From: [Scytonema hofmanni] UTEX 2349 | GTDB lineage: Bacteria > Cyanobacteriota > Cyanobacteriia > Cyanobacteriales > Nostocaceae | Direction of reading: 5' to 3' | Assembly (NCBI RefSeq): GCF_000582685.1 | Contig: NZ_KK073765.1 | Location: 88,559 to 152,558, forward strand | DNA length: 64,000 bases | Shown: positions 18,744-27,300 of the stretch, in pieces | Layout: the number at the start of each line of letters is the position of its first letter | Numbering within the stretch: the first letter of the stretch is position 1 | The notes under the pieces: model-generated | What the model saw: the letters and a program-made list of their open reading frames with translations, nothing else | The model's database searches: none | What the model was told of the DNA's origin: nothing | Program-made: the position numbers and the translations under genes

Positions 18744-19589
18744 ATGTCTGATAATAATCAGGAAGAAGGGAATCAACAAGTTCAAGTTGAAGATAAGCCT
18801 AAAAGACTTGTCATTGTTACTGGTGATAAAGGTGGAGTTGGTAAAAGTACCTTTGCACGGGCTTTGCTACAGCTTTATATTGACAAGAATCTTTGGTGTC
18901 TAGGATATGATGCTGATATGCGTAACAACCAACTTCGCCGTCACTACGAAAAATATACTGGTCTAATCCGTTGTATTAATGTTTTTGATAAGGGTAAGGC
19001 AGACCAATTATTGATTGATTTGGAAGAAGACTATTTTCCCCTTGTTTTAGTTGATATGCCAGCGCAATCCGGAGGTGTTTTTGAGTTATTTGTAAAAGAA
19101 CTATCCTTTTTTGATATTTTAGCAAAAGAACTTGGCTACAAAGTTACGATGCTATCCGTCATCAATCGACTTCGCGATTCTGTAAATATTTTAGAGGCTT
19201 TGCATGAATACTGCGGAGATAAAGTTAACTATGTAGTTGTTAAAAATTTGTTTTTCGGAGATGAGGATAAATTTGGTCGTTATGACTCATCCCCTATTCG
19301 TCAAACATTAAAAGCTAAAGGGTTAGTAGAAGTATTAATGCCTGATTTAATGGATTATTGCTACGATTTTATTGATGATAATGATTTAACATTTGGGCAA
19401 GCTTTGTTTAAAGAATATGGTTCCTCTATTTCAGTTCGTGCAAGAGTTGGCGCATGGTTGAAAGATTTTGAGGAAAAAGTACAAGTTGCCCATGATTTGT
19501 TAGGTTTTAATTGTGAAATATTACCAGATGGAAAATCTCATTATTCAAATCTTGTTACTAAGAAAACTTCTGTAGAGCAGCAATCTTAA
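18744..19589 (+). CDS. ParA/MinD-like P-loop ATPase
   Basis: The 281-aa product carries a deviant Walker A, GDKGGVGKST, with the signature lysine K29 and P-loop K34, and a Walker B-like LVLVDMPAQ. It belongs to the ParA/MinD/CobQ superfamily, though its centre is unlike canonical ParA. I chose ATG 18744 because AAGGA lies 8 nt upstream; an ATG at 18711 lacks such a site. It heads a three-gene set with a paralogue (15 bp downstream) and a membrane protein. Possible roles are plasmid partition or placing the conjugation or mobilization complex. No ParB is adjacent. Confidence 0.78.
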   Translation: MSDNNQEEGNQQVQVEDKPKRLVIVTGDKGGVGKSTFARALLQLYIDKNLWCLGYDADMRNNQLRRHYEKYTGLIRCINVFDKGKADQLLIDLEEDYFPLVLVDMPAQSGGVFELFVKELSFFDILAKELGYKVTMLSVINRLRDSVNILEALHEYCGDKVNYVVVKNLFFGDEDKFGRYDSSPIRQTLKAKGLVEVLMPDLMDYCYDFIDDNDLTFGQALFKEYGSSISVRARVGAWLKDFEEKVQVAHDLLGFNCEILPDGKSHYSNLVTKKTSVEQQS

Positions 19590-19603
19590 AGTGCAGCATA
19601 ATT

Positions 19604-20371
19604 ATGTTAAAAAAAAGATTTGTTATTACGATTGGTGATTCTCGTGTTGGCAAGTCTACAGTTTCTAGATTGTTGTTGGAGCTGTATAAAACTCATGATT
19701 TAAATATTCGTGCTTTTTACCACGGTCAGCGCCCTGATGGCTTATCTAATAAGTTATCATCATATAATAGATTGGGATTTAATGTTAGACACTTGGGACT
19801 TAATCGAGGCGACTCTGATATCTTGTTAAATGAATTAGAGATGTTTTCAGAAATAGATTTGGTACTTACTGATATGCCAGGTCAAAATCTCTTAGATTTT
19901 TTTAGATTTGATAAGGAGATATCTTTTTTAGAAAATTTAAATTCTTTAGGCTATCGTGCCACTTTTATTCATCCTATCTCCAACCGTAGAGATTGTGTCA
20001 ACTATTTGCAATCTCTTTATCAATTTGTTGACAATCAAGCTGACTATTTAGTGATAAAAAACTTTTATTTTGGCGATAGCTTTAAATATTATGATGATAC
20101 TAAAATTAAAGAAAATGTTAATAAACTAAATGGTATAGAGATGATATTACCCAAAATCGAAGATTATGTATATCAAGATTTAGAGGATACTAATTTACCT
20201 TATAGTATAGCGATTACTACAGAGTCAGATATGCAATTATTATATCGTTCGGTGGTATTTAATTGGATAGAAAGTTTTCATCAAATTATCATTAACCACG
20301 ATATTGCTCCAGTGTATTTAGGTTTAAAAATGAACCGTACTGAACTAACTCACCAACAAAGTTATTTTTAA
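19604..20371 (+). CDS. ParA-like paralogue with degenerate Walker A
   Basis: This 255-aa protein is a diverged copy of the gene just upstream: both share LVLTDMPGQ/LVLVDMPAQ, a NRRD/NRLRD segment and the VIKNFYFGD/VVKNLFFGD strand. Its P-loop reads GDSRVGKST (11-19), so the signature lysine of deviant Walker A (first K of KGG) is replaced by Ser while the P-loop lysine K17 stays. It may still bind nucleotide but dimer-dependent hydrolysis could differ, and it may pair with the upstream ATPase as a heterodimer. No strong ribosome-binding site is visible. Confidence 0.68.
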   Translation: MLKKRFVITIGDSRVGKSTVSRLLLELYKTHDLNIRAFYHGQRPDGLSNKLSSYNRLGFNVRHLGLNRGDSDILLNELEMFSEIDLVLTDMPGQNLLDFFRFDKEISFLENLNSLGYRATFIHPISNRRDCVNYLQSLYQFVDNQADYLVIKNFYFGDSFKYYDDTKIKENVNKLNGIEMILPKIEDYVYQDLEDTNLPYSIAITTESDMQLLYRSVVFNWIESFHQIIINHDIAPVYLGLKMNRTELTHQQSYF

Positions 20372-20406
20372 AGCCTATATTATTTTAAACTTATTTAATT
20401 AAAAAT

Positions 20407-21066
20407 ATGTATTATACCAAAAATATTGATAAAGAAAATAATTTTAGTCAAGATGAATTAGAGAAGGAGAAAGAATATTTAGAAGAGTTGATAGTTAAGT
20501 CAGGTATGAAGCCGTCTGACCCTTTGTTTAAGTTGTGGGCGCAGATTGGCTCTACTCAATATGCGATTATGCAGTTACCTGGCAAGCTTGATGCTGTGAT
20601 AGCTGGTTGGACAATTAAGGTTGATAATAAATTAAATAATGCTGCTGAAGTGGCAATAATTCAACAGCAGGCTGCAATCGCTAAAGCAGCTGAAGAGTTA
20701 GTAAGAACTACTAAGAAGGCTTCTTCTGATAAATCTGTTTCTAAGAAAGTTGCTGCTGGTTTGAGCGTATTTGACGTTAATAATTTGAAGTTAGCCCAGA
20801 TCGGTCTTGCTTTGGGCTGCGTGCTGGCATTGGGTGCGGTTATAGGCGCTTTTACTTTTAATATGGCTATAACAACACTATCTGCTACTAAATCTTCTAC
20901 TGCGGTAAATCTTAAGCCTGAAGACGCTAGGCTTTTGAAGTGGGCTAAATCTAAACAAGGGCGTGATGCTCGCTCACTTTATAATAAGAATGCTGGTATC
21001 ATCCAAACTTGTCGCCAGACCAAAAATCCGGGAGGCTGCATAATTGATGCTAAGACTGAGAAATAA
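20407..21066 (+). CDS. Single-pass membrane protein of the ParA-like gene set
   Basis: A 219-aa protein with an acidic N-terminus, a central FKLWAQIGSTQYAIMQLPGKLDAVIAGW region, an Ala/Gln-rich helix likely to form a coiled coil (about 80-105) and one transmembrane helix at 129-150. The tail has two Cys (TCRQTKNPGGC) and is probably outside or in the membrane face. I do not recognise the function. Placement 35 bp after two ParA-like ATPases suggests a membrane anchor for them, as in systems that position conjugation or secretion complexes. Confidence 0.6.
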   Translation: MYYTKNIDKENNFSQDELEKEKEYLEELIVKSGMKPSDPLFKLWAQIGSTQYAIMQLPGKLDAVIAGWTIKVDNKLNNAAEVAIIQQQAAIAKAAEELVRTTKKASSDKSVSKKVAAGLSVFDVNNLKLAQIGLALGCVLALGAVIGAFTFNMAITTLSATKSSTAVNLKPEDARLLKWAKSKQGRDARSLYNKNAGIIQTCRQTKNPGGCIIDAKTEK

Positions 21067-21070
21067 GCAA

Positions 21071-21820
21071 TTACGCAGCTAAAAATTCGCGGTTATTGTA
21101 ATCGCGAGTAAATTCTTTTGTCTCTTTGTATATTTCCTCGGTTAGGTCTTCCGAACAGAGTATTCCTAGTCTTAAAGCTTCGCATACAGCTTTTCCTCTG
21201 GTGGGTCTATGCTTGTTGTCTTCCCCCGGTTTATCAAGCTTGCCGATTATTCGGTGAGCGTGCGAACGTACAGTACTAATTTCCAGGCAAAGTTTGTTAG
21301 CCATTTCTTCGTAGGTCAGTCCTTTGGCGAGCAATTTTAGTACTTCGTATTCTCGTTTTGTTACTGTGCTTCCGGGAGTATTTTTGGCGTTAATCTCCCA
21401 CATAGCTTGTGCCATGATTGTGTGTATTTTGCTGTCAATCCAAGATTCGCCTTTGTAAGTGGTTATGACAGCTTCGATAATTTTACTTTCGGCATTGTTT
21501 TTACTGTAAAAAGAAGTTGCTCCCTTCTTAAATACCTCTTTGACTAATTTTTTATCACAACTTCCTGTTGTAATAATAGTTTTGATTTTGTTTGAGTAAA
21601 CTTGGACGATCTCCTCAACTACCTGTATTCCGCTGATGTCAGGTAGACCTATATCTACAATTACTACATCAGGCTCTGTATTTTTGATTACACTTAGAGC
21701 CTCTTTGCCGTACCCTGTTTCTCCGCAGACTTCGATTTTGTTACTGCTTTCTAGAACTGCTTTCAGCCCTAGCCTGAATATATTCTGGTCTTCTACTATG
21801 ACAGTTTTTATAAGTTTCAT
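21071..21820 (-). CDS. NarL/FixJ-type response regulator
   Basis: This 249-aa regulator has an N-terminal receiver domain with acidic pocket E10/D11, phospho-acceptor D56 (VVIVDIGLPD) and the conserved lysine in FYSKNNA. A LuxR-type HTH follows at about 150-215 (TKREYEVLKLLAKGLTYEEMANKL, STVRSHAHRIIGKL). An extra loop (GEDNKHRPTRGKA) interrupts the end of the HTH, and about 35 residues extend the C-terminus. It overlaps nothing and converges on the ParA-set membrane gene, 4 bp away. The divergent histidine kinase at 22061 is the likely partner. Confidence 0.85.
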   Translation of the reverse strand: MKLIKTVIVEDQNIFRLGLKAVLESSNKIEVCGETGYGKEALSVIKNTEPDVVIVDIGLPDISGIQVVEEIVQVYSNKIKTIITTGSCDKKLVKEVFKKGATSFYSKNNAESKIIEAVITTYKGESWIDSKIHTIMAQAMWEINAKNTPGSTVTKREYEVLKLLAKGLTYEEMANKLCLEISTVRSHAHRIIGKLDKPGEDNKHRPTRGKAVCEALRLGILCSEDLTEEIYKETKEFTRDYNNREFLAA

Positions 21821-22060
21821 ATTCTAAAGTTTTTTTATTATATCGTGATATTTACTTATAACATTCCTGTCAATTTCCGGCTGTAACTTAATTGTATTTA
21901 TACATAACTATCTTTGAGCTTTATTATTTTTTCATATTTACATAAAATTTAAGAAACAGGGTAATATTAAACTTTCGATTAAGTTTAATTAATTATTTGA
22001 TTTAGTATTATTCCTGTGGTTAGTGTTGCTGGTATGGTGCTTTGATAGTTACAGTAGTGT

Positions 22061-23350
22061 TTGTATGTAACTTGCGTGTCGGGCAAAATATTGGTAATTG
22101 GCAGAAGGCGCAATCAGGTTGTTGCTAGTGTTCTTGATAGCTTGCAGCAGTCAAATTATTCGGTAGTTACTAAGTCTGCAATACCTGATAATAAGGAAGG
22201 TATTGATTTGATACTGGACGTTACTTTAAAGCCAATTAGTGTCCGTTCTGAAGGTTTACCAGCCATAAAACTGGTGCAGTCAGCGGATGATTTATGTATT
22301 CCCGACTTTGATGATTTCTTGGTATATCCTTTTTCCTCGTCTGAGTTATTGAAGCGTGTGGATTTATGTTTGCGGAGGCAAAGCGATCGCCTTTGTAAAC
22401 TCCCTCAATATTTGGAGATGGTATCCCACGATGTTTATCATCCCTTAAGGACAGTTAACTTTGTTTTAGGTTTGACTAGGGCTGGTAACTATGGTGATAG
22501 CCTGGAACAACTCCATTCTGTACTAGAGACATGCTGTTCTACAATTACCGTTACTTTGGGTGTGCTTGCTGATTTGAAGAGCCAGTTGAGTCAAGAGCCA
22601 GTGGGAAACATCGAATATATCAATATTGCTAGCCTCCTGCATTCTATCCACGCTCAGTTTTTAAACAGTGCGATCGCGCAGAATATAAATTTTTCAATTC
22701 TAGTTGAACCATTAGCTGCTGATGCGTGCTTGTATGCGAATTACAACCACCTTTGGCGGATGGTTTGTAACTTGATTGTTAATGCTTTTAGGTATAGTCC
22801 TGGTGGTGGCTCTGTTGCCATTAAACTTGATACTCAGGGAGGGGGTTTGCTTCGCTTGGCGGTTCAAGATACTGGCGTAGGTATTACAAGAGTGCAATTG
22901 GAGCAGTTGAATATTGATTTAGGTATAAGTCAGTGCATAGGAATTAGTGGTAGTGCATTTTCTGAGCCAAACTATTTATTTGAGGAATGTTGTGCTAACG
23001 GGGGAGATTCTATGAATGCCCAACAAAGTTCTACATTACAAGAAGAATTACATCCAACGCGAATTTCTGTACTTAACAGCAGACGCTGTAAGCAAGAGCG
23101 GGAGATACGCGAATTGGGCAGTTTGGCTGGTGACGGGACATTTACTCTTGATGCTACTGGCTCTCATGTAGCTTGTGCTGGCTTGGGCTTGCGTACAGTT
23201 AAGTATGTTGCAGATTGTTACCAGGCTAGCGTTAGCGTGTTTTCTCAAGTAGGTGAAGGTTCAACATTTGTCATAATCTTTAATTTAGAAGCAAATTTTC
23301 AATGTTATTCTCAGGATAAATACTTACTTGAGAATAATACTGTCTCTTAA
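22061..23350 (+). CDS. Histidine kinase with N-terminal receiver-like domain and split ATPase domain
   Basis: This 429-aa protein has a degenerate receiver-like N-terminus (about 8-110), an H box with H123 (MVSHDVYHPLR), an N box with N241 (NLIVNAFRYSP), G1 at D270 (DTGVGI) and G2 at G374 (GLGLRT). The G1-G2 distance is about 100 residues, much longer than usual, owing to an insert rich in Ser, Cys and charged residues. No transmembrane helix is visible, so it is cytosolic. The start is unsure: TTG 22061 or GTG 22076, neither with a good ribosome-binding site. It is divergent from the response regulator. Confidence 0.78.
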   Translation: MYVTCVSGKILVIGRRRNQVVASVLDSLQQSNYSVVTKSAIPDNKEGIDLILDVTLKPISVRSEGLPAIKLVQSADDLCIPDFDDFLVYPFSSSELLKRVDLCLRRQSDRLCKLPQYLEMVSHDVYHPLRTVNFVLGLTRAGNYGDSLEQLHSVLETCCSTITVTLGVLADLKSQLSQEPVGNIEYINIASLLHSIHAQFLNSAIAQNINFSILVEPLAADACLYANYNHLWRMVCNLIVNAFRYSPGGGSVAIKLDTQGGGLLRLAVQDTGVGITRVQLEQLNIDLGISQCIGISGSAFSEPNYLFEECCANGGDSMNAQQSSTLQEELHPTRISVLNSRRCKQEREIRELGSLAGDGTFTLDATGSHVACAGLGLRTVKYVADCYQASVSVFSQVGEGSTFVIIFNLEANFQCYSQDKYLLENNTVS

Positions 23351-23380
23351 AATGGAAAACCCTCAAAAAAAAATACGTGG

Positions 23381-23638
23381 TTGGATCGGATTATCGATAG
23401 TATCGTGAATTTATCCAATCGATTTGATATCGGCTGGCTATTTTTTTGTGGCTTTAGTCTTCAATCATTAATTTTTATCTATAATATTTTTACAAATCAG
23501 CTAAATAACGCTAATTATTTGCGAGTTGCTTATTGTATTGGTATGGCTGGAATTACTTTCCCTAAAAACAAGATACCGAATAGGTATATATTCATCGCTT
23601 GTGGATTTTTTGTCGGTATCTTGATAGGAATACTTTGA
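23381..23638 (+). CDS. Small membrane protein, possibly frameshifted at its start
   Basis: An 85-codon frame opens with TTG at 23381 and has two or three hydrophobic segments (about 18-37, 45-60 and 68-85). An ATG at 23352 in another frame begins MENPQKK and leads into a run of nine A (23365-23373); one extra A would join it to this frame and give a normal start. The gene sits directly downstream of the histidine kinase. Function unknown. Confidence 0.45.
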   Translation: MDRIIDSIVNLSNRFDIGWLFFCGFSLQSLIFIYNIFTNQLNNANYLRVAYCIGMAGITFPKNKIPNRYIFIACGFFVGILIGIL

Positions 23639-23642
23639 TTAA

Positions 23643-24371
23643 TTACCCAATCTCATTATCGTTCGATTTTGAATTAGTCGATTGTTGAGTTTGTTGGTGG
23701 CTGTAGCGGTTTTGTTCTTCATTAAATAGTAACTTAAACCGCTCAAATTCTTCTTGGCTAATGTTGTTTACTACGATAATATAGCTAGGTTCATCATTAT
23801 TTTTGGAAGCTACCAGCGCTTTTCTATTTTCTGAATCTAAATTTCTGTTCAGCGAGAGTATATTTGAATCTTCTTCGAGTTTGATGCTAGCTGTGTATTT
23901 TTCATCTTGGTAAACAACTGAGCCATTTTCTTGCTCACCTTTGTTGCTTAATACCTCTAATAACTTAGGAATTATTACCTGCTGCACATCTGAAGTTTTT
24001 GCAATTGCTACATTTTTATTTTCGACGGATACTTCATTTTTACTATTTTTATCATCATCTTTTTTATCAACGCTGGATGTGAGGTTTTCTACGTCAGTAA
24101 TTGTACTCTGAATTTTATCTTGGTTGTTAATTTCAAAACTTGGAAAATTGATTGGTTCTACACCTTCAATGCTGACTTGGGAGAGTGCCACTTTTTCTTC
24201 GTGCATTGTACTTGCCCTTTCAAAAAGTGCTTCTTTAGCTTTCTCTTTGTCTTCTGATGTAACTACTGCAATTTCTTGCGCTTTTTTAGCAATACTTTCA
24301 TCAGTTATACCTAACCTAGTCATATCTTCTTGAAGATTGGCATAACGCATTGCTTCTGTCATATTCCTCAT
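23643..24371 (-). CDS. Unknown acidic protein in operon with the giant polyvalent protein
   Basis: I do not recognise a family in this 242-aa protein. The N-terminal third is helical and charged (MTRLGITDESIAKKAQEIAVVTSEDKEKAKEALFERA), the middle is Asn/Lys/Asp-rich and probably disordered, and the last 100 residues contain beta strands (VVYQDEKYTASIKL, SYIIVVNNISQEEFERF) followed by a Gln/Asn/Ser-rich tail. It starts 5 bp after the giant gene stops, so the two form an operon. The end of the giant protein has a similar strand pattern (ETYVIKDKDNNVLLYL), hinting at a shared small domain. Confidence 0.6.
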   Translation of the reverse strand: MRNMTEAMRYANLQEDMTRLGITDESIAKKAQEIAVVTSEDKEKAKEALFERASTMHEEKVALSQVSIEGVEPINFPSFEINNQDKIQSTITDVENLTSSVDKKDDDKNSKNEVSVENKNVAIAKTSDVQQVIIPKLLEVLSNKGEQENGSVVYQDEKYTASIKLEEDSNILSLNRNLDSENRKALVASKNNDEPSYIIVVNNISQEEFERFKLLFNEEQNRYSHQQTQQSTNSKSNDNEIG

Positions 24372-24376
24372 ATTAT

Positions 24377-27300
24377 TTACCTTTCTACAAGTTCTCTTCT
24401 AATATTTTGAAGACTATGTTCAATTCGGAAGTTCATAAATCTAAAGTCATCTACAACTTCTTGATTTAGCTTATTAACTTTGGTTTTACCTTCTCTCAAG
24501 TATAGTAATACATTGTTATCCTTGTCTTTAATTACATAAGTTTCTTCTTGGGCTTTTGTTGCTATTTGATAATTTTTATATTTTTCAGTTTTAATACTCA
24601 TTATACCGTTTATATCTTCTTTACCCAAGACTTTAACAACACTTTGGGCAAGTTTTGTTATTTCATTAATTTGTTGTAATTCTTTAACATCTCGTGACAT
24701 TGCTTTGAAAGCATTTTCCAAACTGTAACTGCTATCATTTATATACTGTGCAGTTACTTCTTGAATTCGGTTGAGATACTTCTCTGACCTACCCAATTTT
24801 TGGGCTGCTTCATACCAATTTTGGAGATTTTGAACTGTACTTTGTTTGATGTTATCGAGAGTTTTGTCTAATGAATTTGTTTGGCTATTAGTTTGTGTTT
24901 GTGATAGAGCTTGCTGAATGTCCGTACTTATAGTTCGTGGATTTTTAGGAAAAGTGGTTGGCGAGAACCTTGTTTGTGGTTCCGGTAATGGTTCTTGACT
25001 GGGCGTAGGCTGTATGATAGATGCTGTTTGATTCTCCGTTGCCCGTGAATTAGAATTTTCTAGCGCTTTGGTGTATCCTTGGGTGAGTGCGCGGATGTAG
25101 GGTGATTGTAATCCTTTTCCTTCCCAGAAATTTTTCTCTTTGTTTGACACCAGATAGCTGCACTGTTTCAGCCATTCGGCTCCTCCTCTTTCAGTTACAG
25201 CTTCCATGAGTTTTGGGTGTTGCTCAAACCTTGCTTGGAGGATTTCAGCCATTAACTGTACCCTTGGCTCTTTGAGGGGTACTGTTTCCTTGTATGCGTA
25301 AAAAGCTTGTTCGACTGACAGAAAGGGCTGTCCTGCTGGCTTGGATTTGGTGTAAGTTTCAGGACCGTATATTCCAGCGGGCATTTCCTGGTTATCACGG
25401 AAAGAGACTGGGTAATCATTGACAATAGCTCCAATCTCTTTGGATTTTACGGTTGTACTGGTAAGTACAGCACCTAGTGGATCTGGACTGCGGGAATTGA
25501 GGTTGATGCCAGGGGCAAATTGAGGCACTTGTGTGAGTAAATTTTCTGTGCTGCTGGTTTTGCCCGTATCAGTCTGTTCTAATTTAGTATTAATTAGGGA
25601 AGTCTGGTTTTTGGTGCTTTTAGAAGTTTTCTGTTGTGTGACAGCATCGCTTGGTATCTCACTTGTTGTGGTTGTGTTTTCTGGGGAAGTGCTAGCTTCG
25701 TTTGTGTCTTTAATATTCTCAGTGAAACATAGTTTTGCGTATCCTTCTCTACGAGAGGCTGCGCCAACATTACTTAGTTTTATTTGGTAGCCCCGTTCTG
25801 TCAGATAATTTTGGACTAACTGGTCAGTGCCTTTGGCATTACCTACTACAAACGAGCTTTTAGCCTCGATTGCAGCATTAAGTAGAGGAACGTATTCTTT
25901 TTCAAATGTGTGTTTTATCTGCTCGTTTGTTACTCCACGCCAGGGACCAGAACCTGAAACCATAATTACGTCACTGGCAGAATAATTGCCCGTATTTGCG
26001 CGATCGCCCCAAGCTTGTTCATAATTGCGTGTACTAGAAGGTGTTTCCGGAGGTGCGGCTGACTTACCAATAAACTGTGTCGCTATTTCAGCCATAGCAA
26101 TGTCTTTCTTCATGTGTTCGGCTACGGCTGGATTTATGGGTTGTAGGTTGGCAAGCGGGTTGTTTTTAGCTGGTGTTTCAGAAATAGGTGCTATATCGGT
26201 TTCATTATTCTTTTCTACTACATTGGTATATGCCTCAGTCAGGGCGCGAATAAATGCTGATTCTTTGCCCTTACCTTCCCACTGCTGGTCTTGGGCGTTG
26301 GTAACGTTGGTGAGGCAGTGCGTTGCGGGGGTTCCCCCCGTTGTAGCAACTGCCGTGCAGTTTTCGAGCCACTCTACCCCCCCGCGCTTGGTTATTTCAT
26401 TTGTCAGTCGGGGGTGTTGTTTGAATTTGGCTTGAAGTACACTCACCATTATTTGATAATCGTCAGCGGAGGGATTTAATTGTTTTTGGTGATGAAAGGC
26501 GTGTTCGGCAGACTTGTATGCTGTACCTTCTACCTTAGCCGTATGGTTTTCGCTACCATACTGTCCTTCTGCTGCCTCTGGGTTGTTATTGACTGAAACT
26601 TGATAATCGTTTTGCAGTTTGCCTTCTTCTTTGGCAAGTGCAGTGGCTAGGCTGAGTGCTGCTCCTAATCCGTCTTTGGAGTCAGGACTGATATTAACAG
26701 ATGTGGGAGTTTGCTTTTGGACGGGTGGAAACGGAACAATCTTGCCGTTGGCGTAATCCCCAAGGGGTTCCATGAACAAGCCGTATAGTTTACTTTTACT
26801 TGCCTGGGTTTGGGTAAGTTCTTTATGTGAATGTTTTTCCCATTTCGCCCAAGCTTGCTGGTAGGCTGGATTTTGAATCAGTTGGGGGGTAATTTCGTAT
26901 TGTTTACCTACCTGAAAAGCGACTTTTTCGCCTTTACCACCAACTGCGATCGCAATATCTCCCTCTTTTATGCCATAAGTTTTTTGGTAGTCTACACCCC
27001 TGGTTGTGTGTACCCTACCGTGTCCGCGCATGGCATCGATGGTAGTATCTACGGGCACTGTTTTTGCTTCCCCGTATGTGTGCAGTCCGTAATTCATTGG
27101 TACATTGCCAGCAATATGAAGATTTTCTGGTATCTGTGGATTTAAACTACTCGCTATAGTTTTATTGCCGATGGCAATGATTTCTTCTACTGTTGGTTGA
27201 TTTGGAGCGGGTGCAGGTCTATTTTGACTTGCTTCTTTAAGGCTGGTATAGCTGCGTTCTATTTTAATTTCTCCCCCTGGTGTCCATTCATTAGCCTTAA

